64,000 bases of DNA from the NCBI RefSeq assembly GCF_029852145.1, contig NC_079977.1, positions 1-64,000 on the forward strand. Direction: 5' to 3'. This stretch comes from Microplitis mediator (lineage: Eukaryota; Arthropoda; Insecta; Hymenoptera; Braconidae). Under the pieces are notes generated by a model, which was not told the DNA's origin, made no database searches, and saw only the letters and a program-made list of their open reading frames with translations. How positions within the stretch are numbered: position 1 is the stretch's first letter; every line of letters begins with the position of its first letter. Shown here one piece after another: positions 1 to 13,439 of this stretch. Both the position numbers and the translations under genes were made by a program.

Positions 1-385
1 GTGGACATGGGTGGACATGGGTGGAGATGGGTGGAGATGCCACCATGTATTTTTTCGAAGAGTAGCCCGTAACTTTTGCCCTGTTGGAAATAACCCATCA
101 CAATATAAACGTTTTTTGTTCCATTCAGTGTCCTGTAGTAGGAAATACCGCAAAAAGTCCTGAGAAAAATTTTTTTTTCGAATTTCGACTCATCTAAGGA
201 TCGGTGGACATGGGTGGAGATGGGTGGAGATGCCACCATGTATTTTTTTGAAGAGTAGCCCGTAACTTTCGCCCTGTTGGAAATAACTCACCACAATATA
301 AACGTTTTTTGTTCCATTTAGTGTCCTATAGTAGGAAATACCACAAAAAGCCTGAGAGAAATTAAATTTTTTAGTTCAGACCCAT

Positions 386-3300
386 CTAAGGATGGGTGGA
401 CATGGGTGGAGATGCCACCATGTATTTTTTTGAAGAGTAGCCGTAACTTTTGCCCTGTTGGAAATAACCCATCACAATATAAACGTTTTTTGTTCCATTC
501 AGTGTCCTGTAGTAGGAAATACCGCAAAAAGTCCTGAGAAAAATTTTTTTTTCGAATTTCGACTCATCTAAGGATCGGTGGACATGGGTGGAGATGCCAC
601 CATGTATTTTTTTGAAGAGTAGCCTGTAACTTTTGCCCTGTTGGAAATAACCCATCACAATATAAACGTTTTTTGTTCTGTTTAGTGTCCTGTAGTAGGA
701 AATACCACAAAAAGTCCTGAGAAAAATTTATTTTTTGAGTTTCGACCCATATAAGGATGGGTGGACATGGGTGGAGATGGGTGGAGATGCTACTATGTAT
801 TCTGATGAAGAGTAGCCCGTAACTTTTGCCCTGTTGGAAATAACCCATCACAATATAAACGTTTTTTGTTCTATTTAGTGTCCTGTAGTAGGAAATACCA
901 CAAAAAGTCCTGAGAAAAATTTATTTTTCAAGTTCAGACCTATCTAAGGTTGGGTGGACATGGGTGGAGATGGGTGGAGATGCCACCATGTATTTTTTTG
1001 AAGAGTAGCCCGTAACTTTTGCCCTGTTGGAAATAACTCATCACAATATATACGTTTTTTGTTCTATTTAGTGTCCTGTAGTAGGAAATACCACAAAAAG
1101 TCCTGAGAAAAATTTATTTTTCAAGTTCAGACCTATCTAAGGTTGGGTGGACATGGGTGGAGATGGGTGGAGATGCCACCATGTATTTTTTTGAAGAGTA
1201 GCCCGTAACTTTTGCCCTGTTGGAAATAACTCATCACAATATAAACGTTTTTTGTTCTATTTAGTGTCCTGTAGTAGGAAATACCACAAAAAGTCCTGAG
1301 AAAAATTTATTTTTCAAGTTCAGACCTATCTAAGGTTGGGTGGACATGGGTGGACATGGGTGGAGATGCCACCATGTATTTTTTTGGAGGGTAGCCCGTA
1401 ACTTTTGCCCTGTTGGAAATAACCCATCACAATATAAACGTTTTTTGTTCCATTTAGTGTCCTGTAGTAGGAAATACCGCAAAAAGTCCTGAGAAAAATT
1501 TATTTTTCGAATTGCGACTCATCTAAGGATCGGTGGACATGGGTGGAGATGCCACCATGTATTTTTTTGAAGAGTAGCCCGTAACTTTTGCCCTGTTGGA
1601 AATAACCCATCACAATATAAACGTTTTTTGTTCTATTTAGTGTCCTGTAGTAGGAAATACCACAAAAAGTCCTGAGAAAAATTTATTTTTCAAGTTCAGA
1701 CCTATCTAAGGTTGGGTGGACATGGGTGGAGATGCCACCATGTATTTTTTTGAAGAGTAGCCCGTAACTTTTGCCCTGTTGGAAATAACTCATCACAATA
1801 TATACGTTTTTTGTTCCATTCAGTGTCCTGTAGTAGGAAATACCGCAAAAAGTCCTGAGAAAAATTTATTTTTTTAGTTCAGACCCATTTCAGGATGGGT
1901 GGACATGGGTGGAGATGGGTGGAGATGCCACCATGTATTTTTTTGAAGAGTATCCCGTAACTTTCGCCCTGTTGGAAATAACTCACCACAATATAAACGT
2001 TTTTTGTTCCATTTAGTGTCCTATAGTAGGAAATACCACAAAAAGCCTGAGAGAAATTAAATTTTTTAGTTCAGACCCATCTAAGGATGGGTGGACATGG
2101 GTGGAGATGGGTGGAGATGTCACCATGTATTTTTTTGAAGAGTACCCCGTAACTTTTGCCCTGTTGGAAATAACTCATCACAATATAAACGTTTTTTGTT
2201 CCATTCAGTGTCCTGTAGTAGGAAATACCGCAAAAGTCCTGAGAAAAATTTATTTTTCGAATTTCGACTCATCTAAGGATCGGTGGACATGGGTGGAGAT
2301 GCCACCATGTATTTTTTTGAAGAGTAGCCCGTAACTTTTGCCCTGTTGGAAATAACCCATCACAATATAAACGTTTTTTGTTCTATTTAGTGTCCTGTAG
2401 TAGGAAATACCACAAAAAGTCCTGAGAAAAATTTATTTTTCAAGTTCAGACCTATCTAAGGTTGGGTGGACATGGGTGGAGATGCCACCATGTATTTTTT
2501 TGAAGAGTAGCCCGTAACTTTTGCCCTGTTGGAAATAACTCATCACAATATAAACGTTTTTTGTTCCTTATGGTGTCCTGTAGTAGGAAAGACCACAAAA
2601 AGTCCTGAGAAAAATTTATTTTTTGAGTTTCGACCCATATAAGGATGGGTGGACATGGGTGGAGATGGGTGGAGATGCCACCATGTATTTTTTTTAAGAG
2701 TAGCCCGTAACTTTTGCCTGTTGGAAATAACTCATCACAATATATACGTTTTTTGTTCCATTCAGTGTCCTGTAGTAGGAAATACCGCAAAAAGTCCTGA
2801 GAAAAATTTATTTTTTCAGTTCAGACCCATTTCAGGATGGGTGGACATGGGTGGAGATGGGTGGAGATGCCACCATGTATTTTTTTGAAGAGTAGCCCGT
2901 AACTTTCGCCCTGTTAGAAATAACTCACCACAATATAAACGTTTTTTGTTCCATTTAGTGTCCTATAGTAGGAAATACCACAAAAAGCCTGAGAGAAATT
3001 AAATTTTTTAGTTCAGACCCATTTCAGGATGGGTGGACATGGGTGGAGATGGGTGGAGATGCCACCATGTATTTTTTTGAAGAGTAGCCCGTAACTTTCG
3101 CCCTGTTGGAAATAACTCACCACAATATAAACGTTTTTTGTTCCATTTAGTGTCCTATAGTAGGAAATACCACAAAAAGCCTGAGAGAAATTAAATTTTT
3201 TAGTTCAGACCCATCTAAGGATGGGTGGACATGGGTGGAGATGGGTAGAGATGCCACCATGTATTTTTTTGAAGAGTACCCCGTAACTTTTGCCCTGTTG

Positions 3301-5158
3301 GAAATAACTCATCACAATATAAACGTTTTTTGTTCCATTCAGTGTCCTGTAGTAGGAAATACCGCAATAAGTCCTGAGAAAAATTTATTTTTCGAATTGC
3401 GACTCACCTAAGGATCGGTGGACATGGGTGGAGATGCCACCATGTATTTTTTTGAAGAGTAGCCCGTAACTTTTGCCCTGTTGGAAATAACCCATCACAA
3501 TATAAACGTTTTTTGTTCTATTTAGTGTCCTGTAGTAGGAAAGACCACAAAAACTCCTGAGAAAAATTTATTTTTTCAGTTCAGACCCATTTCAGGATGG
3601 GTGGACATGGGTGGAGATGGGTGGAGATGCCACCATGTATTTTTTTGAAGAGTAGCCCGTAACTTTTGCCCTGTTGGAAATAACCCATCACAATATAAAC
3701 GTTTTTTGTTCCATTCAGTGTCCTGTAGTAGGAAATACCACAAAAAGCCTGAGAGAAATTAAATTTTTTAGTTCAGACCCATCTAAGGATGGGTGGACAC
3801 GGGTGGAGATGCCACCATGTATTTTTTTGAAGAGTAGCCCGTAACTTTTGCCCTGTTGGAAATAACCCATCACAATATAAACGTTTTTTGTTCTGTTTAG
3901 TGTCCTGTAGTAGGAAATACCGCAAAAAGTCCTGAGAAAAATTTTTTTTTCGAATTTCGACTCATCTAAGGATCGGTGGACATGGGTGGAGATGGGTGGA
4001 GATGCCACCATGTATTTTTTTGAAGAGTAGCCCGTAACTTGCGCCCTGTTGGAAATAACTCACCACAATATAAACGTTTTTTGTTCCATTTAGTGTCCTA
4101 TAGTAGGAAATACCACAAAAGCCTGAGAGAAATTAAATTTTTTAGTTCAGACCCATCTAAGGATGGGTGGACATGGGTGGAGATGCCACCATGTATTTTT
4201 TTGAAGAGTAGCCCGTAACTTTTGCCCTGTTGGAAATAACCCATCACAATATAAACGTTTTTTGTTCCATTCAGTGTCCTGTAGTAGGAAATACCGCAAA
4301 AAGTCCTGAGAAAAATTTTTTTTTCGAATTTCGACTCATCTAAGGATCGGTGGACATGGGTGGAGATGCCACCATGTATTTTTTTGAAGAGTAGCCTGTA
4401 ACTTTTGCCCTGTTGGAAATAACCCATCACAATATAAACGTTTTTTGTTCTGTTTAGTGTCCTGTAGTAGGAAATACCACAAAAAGTCCTGAGAAAAATT
4501 TATTTTTTGAGTTTCGACCCATATAAGGATGGGTGGACATGGGTGGAGATGGGTGGAGATGCTACTATGTATTCTGATGAAGAGTAGCCCGTAACTTTTG
4601 CCCTGTTGGAAATAACCCATCACAATATAAACGTTTTTTGTTCTATTTAGTGTCCTGTAGTAGGAAATACCACAAAAAGTCCTGAGAAAAATTTATTTTT
4701 CAAGTTCAGACCTATCTAAGGTTGGGTGGACATGGGTGGAGATGGGTGGAGATGCCACCATGTATTTTTTTGAAGAGTAGCCCGTAACTTTTGCCCTGTT
4801 GGAAATAACTCATCACAATATATACGTTTTTTGTTCTATTTAGTGTCCTGTAGTAGGAAATACCACAAAAAGTCCTGAGAAAAATTTATTTTTCAAGTTC
4901 AGACCTATCTAAGGTTGGGTGGACATGGGTGGAGATGGGTGGAGATGCCACCATGTATTTTTTTGAAGAGTAGCCCGTAACTTTTGCCCTGTTGGAAATA
5001 ACTCATCACAATATAAACGTTTTTTGTTCTATTTAGTGTCCTGTAGTAGGAAATACCACAAAAAGTCCTGAGAAAAATTTATTTTTCAAGTTCAGACCTA
5101 TCTAAGGTTGGGTGGACATGGGTGGACATGGGTGGAGATGCCACCATGTATTTTTTTG
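386..5158 (+). repeat. Satellite block duplicated at ~3772-bp offset
   Basis: Monomers between about 386 and 1386 recur between about 4158 and 5158 with an offset of 3772 bp, about twenty monomers. Linker type, decamer number and the variant GATGCTACTATGTATTCTGATG appear in the same order. A few single-base indels distinguish the copies: a missing C in AGTAGCCGTAAC at 438 and a missing A near 4120. This is the largest duplication unit visible in the array. Confidence 0.75.
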
Positions 5159-6315
5159 AAGAGTAGCCCGTAATTTTTGCCCTGTTGGAAATAACTCATC
5201 ACAATATAAACGTTTTTTGTTCTATTTAGTGTCCTGTAGTAGGAAATACCACAAAAAGTCCTGAGAAAAATTTATTTTCAAGTTCAGACCTATCTAAGGT
5301 TGGGTGGACATGGGTGGAGATGGGTGGAGATGCCACCATGTATTTTTTTGAAGAGTAGCCCGTAACTTTTGCCCTGTTGGAAATAACCCATCACAATATA
5401 AACGTTTTTTGTTCTATTTAGTGTCCTGTAGTAGGAAATACCACAAAAAGTCCTGAGAAAAATTTATTTTTCAAGTTCAGACCTATCTAAGGTTGGGTGG
5501 ACATGGGTGGAGATGGGTAGAGATGCCACCATGTATTTTTTTGAAGAGTAGCCCGTAACTTTTGCCCTGTTGGAAATAACTCATCACAATATATACGTTT
5601 TTTGTTCTATTTAGTGTCCTGTAGTAGGAAATACCACAAAAAGTCCTGAGAAAAATTTATTTTTCAAGTTCAGACCTATCTAAGGTTGGGTGGACATGGG
5701 TGGAGATGGGTGGAGATGCCACCATGTATTTTTTTGAAGAGTAGCCCGTAACTTTTGCCCTGTTGGAAATAACTCATCACAATATAAACGTTTTTTGTTC
5801 TATTTAGTGTCCTGTAGTAGGAAATACCACAAAAAGTCCTGAGAAAAATTTATTTTTCAAGTTCAGACCTATCTAAGGTTGGGTGGACATGGGTGGACAT
5901 GGGTGGAGATGCCACCATGTATTTTTTTGAAGAGTAGCCCGTAACTTTTGCCCTGTTGGAAATAACTCATCACAATATAAACGTTTTTTGTTCTATTTAG
6001 TGTCCTGTAGTAGGAAATACCACAAAAAGTCCTGAGAAAAATTTATTTTTCAAGTTCAGACCTATCTAAGGTTGGGTGGACATGGGTGGAGATGGGTGGA
6101 GATGCCACCATGTATTTTTTTGAAGAGTAGCCCGTAACTTTTGCCCTGTTGGAAATAACCCATCACAATATAAACGTTTTTTGTTCTATTTAGTGTCCTG
6201 TAGTAGGAAATACCACAAAAAGTCCTGAGAAAAATTTATTTTTCAAGTTCAGACCTATCTAAGGTTGGGTGGACATGGGTGGAGATGGGTGGAGATGCCA
6301 CCATGTATTTTTTTT

Positions 6316-8640
6316 AAGAGTAGCCCGTAACTTTTGCCCTGTTGGAAATAACTCATCACAATATATACGTTTTTTGTTCTATTTAGTGTCCTGTAGTAGG
6401 AAATACCACAAAAAGTCCTGAGAAAAATTTATTTTTTTAGTTCAGACCCATTTCAGGATGGGTGGACATGGGTGGAGATGGGTGGAGATGCCACCATGTA
6501 TTTTTTTGGAGGGTAGCCCGTAACTTTTGCCCTGTTGGAAATAACCCATCACAATATAAACGTTTTTTGTTCCATTTAGTGTCCTGTAGTAGGAAATACC
6601 GCAAAAAGTCCTGAGAAAAATTTATTTTTTTAGTTCAGACCCATTTCAGGATGGGTGGACATGGGTTGAGATGGGTGGAGATGCCACCATGTATTTTTTT
6701 GAAGAGTAGCCCGTAACTTTTGCCCTGTTGGAAATAACTCATCACAATATAAACGTTTTTTGTTTCTTATGGTGTCCTGTAGTAGGAAAGACCACAAAAA
6801 GTCCTGAGAAAAATTTATTTTTTTAGTTCAGACCCATTTCAGGATGGGTGGACATGGGTGGAGATGGGTGGAGATGCCACCATGTATTTTTTTGGAGGGT
6901 AGCCCGTAACTTTTGCCCTGTTGGAAATAACCCATCACAATATAAACGTTTTTTGTTCCATTTAGTGTCCTGTAGTAGGAAATACCGCAAAAAGTCCTGA
7001 GAAAAATTTATTTTTCGAATTGCGACTCATCTAAGGATCGGTGGACATGGGTGGAGATGCCACCATGTATTTTTTTGAAGAGTAGCCCGTAACTTTTGCC
7101 CTGTTGGAAATAACCCATCACAATATAAACGTTTTTTGTTCTATTTAGTGTCCTGTAGTAGGAAATACCACAAAAAGTCCTGAGAAAAATTTATTTTTCA
7201 AGTTCAGACCTATCTAAGGTTGGGTGGACATGGGTGGAGATGCCACCATGTATTTTTTTGAAGAGTAGCCCGTAACTTTTGCCCTGTTGGAAATAACTCA
7301 TCACAATATATACGTTTTTTGTTCCATTCAGTGTCCTGTAGTAGGAAATACCGCAAAAAGTCCTGAGAAAAATTTATTTTTTTAGTTCAGACCCATTTCA
7401 GGATGGGTGGACATGGGTGGAGATGGGTGGAGATGCCACCATGTATTTTTTTGAAGAGTATCCCGTAACTTTCGCCCTGTTGGAAATAACTCACCACAAT
7501 ATAAACGTTTTTTGTTCCATTTAGTGTCCTATAGTAGGAAATACCACAAAAAGCCTGAGAGAAATTAAATTTTTTAGTTCAGACCCATTTCAGGATGGGT
7601 GGACATGGGTGGAGATGGGTGGAGATGCCACCATGTATTTTTTTGAAGAGTAGCCCGTAACTTTTGCCCTGTTGGAAATAACTCATCACAATATATACGT
7701 TTTTTGTTCTATTTAGTGTCCTGTAGTAGGAAATACCACAAAAAGTCCTGAGAAAAATTTATTTTTTTAGTTCAGACCCATTTCAGGATGGGTGGACATG
7801 GGTGGAGATGGGTGGAGATGCCACCATGTATTTTTTTGGAGGGTAGCCCGTAACTTTTGCCCTGTTGGAAATAACCCATCACAATATAAACGTTTTTTGT
7901 TCCATTTAGTGTCCTGTAGTAGGAAATACCGCAAAAAGTCCTGAGAAAAATTTATTTTTTTAGTTCAGACCCATTTCAGGATGGGTGGACATGGGTTGAG
8001 ATGGGTGGAGATGCCACCATGTATTTTTTTGAAGAGTAGCCCGTAACTTTTGCCCTGTTGGAAATAACTCATCACAATATAAACGTTTTTTGTTTCTTAT
8101 GGTGTCCTGTAGTAGGAAAGACCACAAAAAGTCCTGAGAAAAATTTATTTTTTTAGTTCAGACCCATTTCAGGATGGGTGGACATGGGTGGAGATGGGTG
8201 GAGATGCCACCATGTATTTTTTTGGAGGGTAGCCCGTAACTTTTGCCCTGTTGGAAATAACCCATCACAATATAAACGTTTTTTGTTCCATTTAGTGTCC
8301 TGTAGTAGGAAATACCGCAAAAAGTCCTGAGAAAAATTTATTTTTCGAATTGCGACTCATCTAAGGATCGGTGGACATGGGTGGAGATGCCACCATGTAT
8401 TTTTTTGAAGAGTAGCCCGTAACTTTTGCCCTGTTGGAAATAACCCATCACAATATAAACGTTTTTTGTTCTATTTAGTGTCCTGTAGTAGGAAATACCA
8501 CAAAAAGTCCTGAGAAAAATTTATTTTTCAAGTTCAGACCTATCTAAGGTTGGGTGGACATGGGTGGAGATGCCACCATGTATTTTTTTGAAGAGTAGCC
8601 CGTAACTTTTGCCCTGTTGGAAATAACTCATCACAATATA
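6316..8640 (+). repeat. Satellite segment duplicated at a 1330-bp offset
   Basis: The stretch 6316-7310 recurs at 7646-8640 with an offset of exactly 1330 bp, seven monomers. Both copies hold the same diagnostic variants, such as GGAGGGTAGCCCG in place of GAAGAGTAGCCCG and GACATGGGTTGAGATGG. The 335 bp between the copies is of the same monomer family. Identity breaks at 7311/8641 (TACG against AACG). Confidence 0.85.
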
Positions 8641-11600
8641 AACGTTTTTTGTTCCTTATGGTGTCCTGTAGTAGGAAAGACCACATAAAGTCCTGAGAAA
8701 AATTTATTTTTTGAGTTTCGACCCATATAAGGATGGGTGGACATGGGTGGAGATGGGTGGAGATGCCACCATGTATTTTTTTGAAGAGTAGCCCGTAACT
8801 TTCGCCCTGTTGGAAATAACTCATCACAATATATACGTTTTTTGTTCCATTCAGTGTCCTGTAGTAGGAAATACCGCAAAAAGTCCTGAGAAAAATTTAT
8901 TTTTTCAGTTCAGACCCATTTCAGGATGGGTGGACATGGGTGGAGATGGGTGGAGATGCCACCATGTATTTTTTTGAAGAGTAGCCCGTAACTTTCGCCC
9001 TGTTAGAAATAACTCACCACAATATAAACGTTTTTTGTTCCATTTAGTGTCCTATAGTAGGAAATACCACAAAAAGCCTGAGAGAAATTAAATTTTTTAG
9101 TTCAGACCCATTTCAGGATGGGTGGACATGGGTGGAGATGGGTGGAGATGCCACCATGTATTTTTTTGAAGAGTAGCCCGTAACTTTCGCCCTGTTGGAA
9201 ATAACTCACCACAATATAAACGTTTTTTGTTCCATTTAGTGTCCTATAGTAGGAAATACCACAAAAAGCCTGAGAGAAATTAAATTTTTTAGTTCAGACC
9301 CATCTAAGGATAGGTGGACATGGGTGGAGATGGGTAGAGATGCCACCATGTATTTTTTTGAAGAGTACCCCGTAACTTTTGCCCTGTTGGAAATAACTCA
9401 TCACAATATAAACGTTTTTTGTTCCATTCAGTGTCCTGTAGTAGGAAATACCGCAATAAGTCCTGAGAAAAATTTATTTTTCGAATCGCGACTCATCTAA
9501 GGATCGGTGGACATGGGTGGAGATGCCACCATGTATTTTTTTGAAGAGTAGCCCGTAACTTTTGCCCTGTTGGAAATAACCCATCACAATATAAACGTTT
9601 TTTGTTCTATTTAGTGTCCTGTAGTAGGAAAGACCACAAAAACTCCTGAGAAAAATTTATTTTTTCAGTTCAGACCCATTTCAGGATGGGTGGACATGGG
9701 TGGAGATGGGTGGAGATGCCACCATGTATTTTTTTGAAGAGTAGCCCGTAACTTTTGCCCTGTTGGAAATAACCCATCACAATATAAACGTTTTTTGTTC
9801 CATTCAGTGTCCTGTAGTAGGAAATACCGCAAAAAGTCCTGAGAAAAATTTTTTTTTCGAATTTCGACTCATCTAAGGATCGGTGGACATGGGTGGAGAT
9901 GGGTGGAGATGCCACCATGTATTTTTTTGAAGAGTAGCCCGTAACTTTCGCCCTGTTGGAAATAACTCACCACAATATAAACGTTTTTTGTTCCATTTAG
10001 TGTCCTATAGTAGGAAATACCACAAAAAGCCTAAGAGAAATTAAATTTTTTAGTTCAGACCCATCTAAGGATGGGTGGACATGGGTGGAGATGCCACCAT
10101 GTATTTTTTTGAAGAGTAGCCCGTAACTTTCGCCCTGTTGGAAATAACTCACCACAATATAAACGTTTTTTGTTCCATTTAGTGTCCTATAGTAGGAAAT
10201 ACCACAAAAAGCCTGAGAGAAATTCAATTTTTTAGTTCAGACCCATCTAAGGATGGGTGGACATGGGTGGAGATGCCACCATGTATTTTTTTGAAGAGTA
10301 GCCCGTAACTTTTGCCCTGTTGGAAATAACCCATCACAATATAAACGTTTTTTGTTCCATTCAGTGTCCTGTAGTAGGAAATACCGCAAAAAGTCCTGAG
10401 AAAAATTTTTTTTTCGAATTTCGACTCATCTAAGGATCGGTGGACATGGGTGGAGATGGGTGGAGATGCCACCATGTATTTTTTTGAAGAGTAGCCCGTA
10501 ACTTTCGCCCTGTTGGAAATAACTCACCACAATATAAACGTTTTTTGTTCCATTTAGTGTCCTATAGTAGGAAATACCACAAAAAGCCTGAGAGAAATTA
10601 AATTTTTTAGTTCAGACCCATCTAAGGATGGGTGGACATGGGTGGAGATGCCACCATGTATTTTTTTGAAGAGTAGCCCGTAACTTTAGCCCTGTTGGAA
10701 ATAACCCATCACAATATAAACGTTTTTTGTTCCATTCAGTGTCCTGTAGTAGGAAATACCGCAAAAAGTCCTGAGAAAAATTTTTTTTTCGAATTTCGAC
10801 TCATCTAAGGATCGGTGGACATGGGTGGAGATGGGTGGAGATGCCACCATGTATTTTTTTGAAGAGTAGCCCGTAACTTTCGCCCTGTTGGAAATAACTC
10901 ACCACAATATAAACGTTTTTTGTTCCATTTAGTGTCCTATAGTAGGAAATACCACAAAAAGCCTGAGAGAAATTAAATTTTTTAGTTCAGACCCATCTAA
11001 GGATGGGTGGACATGGGTGGAGATGCCACCATGTATTTTTTTGAAGAGTAGCCCGTAACTTTTGCCCTGTTGGAAATAACTCATCACAATATACACGTTT
11101 TTTGTTTCTCATGGTGTCCTGTAGTAGGAAAGACCACAAAAAGTCCTGAGAAAAATTTATTTTTTGAGTTTCGACCCATATAAGGATGGGCGGACATGGG
11201 TGGAGATGGGTGGAGATGCTACTATGTATTCTGATGAAGAGTAGCCCGTAACTTTTGCCCTGTTGGAAATAACTCATCACAATATATACGTTTTTTGTTC
11301 CATTCAGTGTCCTGTAGTAGGAAATACCGCAAAAAGTCCTGAGAAAAATTTATTTTTCGAATTGCGACTCATCTAAGGATCGGTGGACATGGGTGGAGAT
11401 GCCAACATGTATTTTTTTGAAGAGTAGCCTGTAACTTTTGCCCTGTTGGAAATAACCCATCACAATATAAACGTTTTTTGTTCTGTTTAGTGTCCTGTAG
11501 TAGGAAATACCACAAAAAGTCCTGAGAAAAATTTATTCTTTGAGTTTCGACCCATATAAGGATGGGTGGACATGGGTGGAGATGGGTGGAGATGCTACTA

Positions 11601-13439
11601 TGTATTCTGATGAAGAGTAGCCCGTAACTTTCGCCTTTTTGGAAATAACTCACCACAATATAAACGTTTTTTGTTCCATTTAGTGTCCTATAGTAGGAAA
11701 TACCACAAAAAGCCTGAGAGAAATTAAATTTTTAGTTCAGACCCATCTAAGGATGGGTGGACATGGGTGGAGATGCCACCATGTATTTTTTTGAAGAGTA
11801 GCCCGTAACTTTCGCCCTGTTGGAAATAACTCACCACAATATAAACGTTTTTTGTTCTATTTAGTGTCCTGTAGTAGGAAAGACCACAAAAACTCCTGAG
11901 AAAAATTTATTTTTTCAGTTCAGACCCATTTCAGGATGGGTGGACATGGGTGGAGATGGGTGGAGATGCCACCATGTATTTTTTTGAAGAGTAGCCCGTA
12001 ACTTTTGCCCTGTTGGAAATAACCCATCACAATATAAACGTTTTTCGTTCCATTCAGTGTCCTGTAGTAGGAAATACCGCAAAAAGTCCTGAGAAAAATT
12101 TTTTTTTCGAATTTCGACTCATCTAAGGATCGGTGGACATGGGTGGAGATGGGTGGAGATGCCACCATGTATTTTTTTGAAGAGTAGCCCGTAACTTTCG
12201 CCCTGTTGGAAATAACTCACCACAATATAAACGTTTTTTGTTCCATTTAGTGTCCTATAGTAGGAAATACCACAAAAAGCCTGAGAGAAATTCAATTTTT
12301 TAGTTCAGACCCATCTAAGGATGGGTGGACATGGGTGGAGATGCCACCATGTATTTTTTTGAAGAGTAGCCCGTAACTTTTGCCCTGTTGGAAATAACCC
12401 ATCACAATATAAACGTTTTTTGTTCCATTCAGTGTCCTGTAGTAGGAAATACCGCAAAAAGTCCTGAGAAAAATTTTTTTTTCGAATTTCGACTCATCTA
12501 AGGATCGGTGGACATGGGTGGAGATGGGTGGAGATGACACCATGTATTTTTTTGAAGAGTAGCCCGTAACTTTCGCCCTGTTGGAAATAACTCACCACAA
12601 TATAAACGTTTTTTGTTCCATTTAGTGTCCTATAGTAGGAAATACCACAAAAAGCCTGAGAGAAATTCAATTTTTTAGTTCAGACCCATCTAAGGATGGG
12701 TGGACATGGGTGGAGATGCCACCATGTATTTTTTTGAAGAGTAGCCCGTAACTTTCGCCCTGTTGGAAATAACCCATCACAATATAAACGTTTTTTGTTC
12801 TATTCAGTGTCCTGTAGTAGGAAATACCGCAAAAAGTCCTGAGAAAAATTTTTTTTTCGAATTTCGACTCATCTAAGGATCGGTGGACATGGGTGGAGAT
12901 GGGTGGAGATGCCACCATGTATTTTTTTGAAGAGTAGCCCGTAACTTTCGCCCTGTTGGAAATAACTCACCACAATATAAACGTTTTTTGTTCCATTTAG
13001 TGTCCTATAGTAGGAAATACCACAAAAAGCCTGAGAGAAATTCAATTTTTTAGTTCAGACCCATCTAAGGATGGGTGGACATGGGTGGAGATGCCACCAT
13101 GTATTTTTTTGAAGAGTAGCCCGTAACTTTCGCCCTGTTGGAAATAACTCACCACAATATAAACGTTTTTTGTTCCATTTAGTGTCCTATAGTAGGAAAT
13201 ACCACAAAAAGCCTGAGAGAAATTAAATTTTTTAGTTCAGACCCATCTAAGGATGGGTGGACATGGGTGGAGATGCCACCATGTATTTTTTTGAAGAGTA
13301 GCCCGTAACTTTCGCCCTGTTGGAAATAACTCACCACAATATAAACGTTTTTTGTTCTATTTAGTGTCCTGTAGTAGGAAAGACCACAAAAACTCCTGAG
13401 AAAAATTTATTTTTTCAGTTCAGACCCATTTCAGGATGG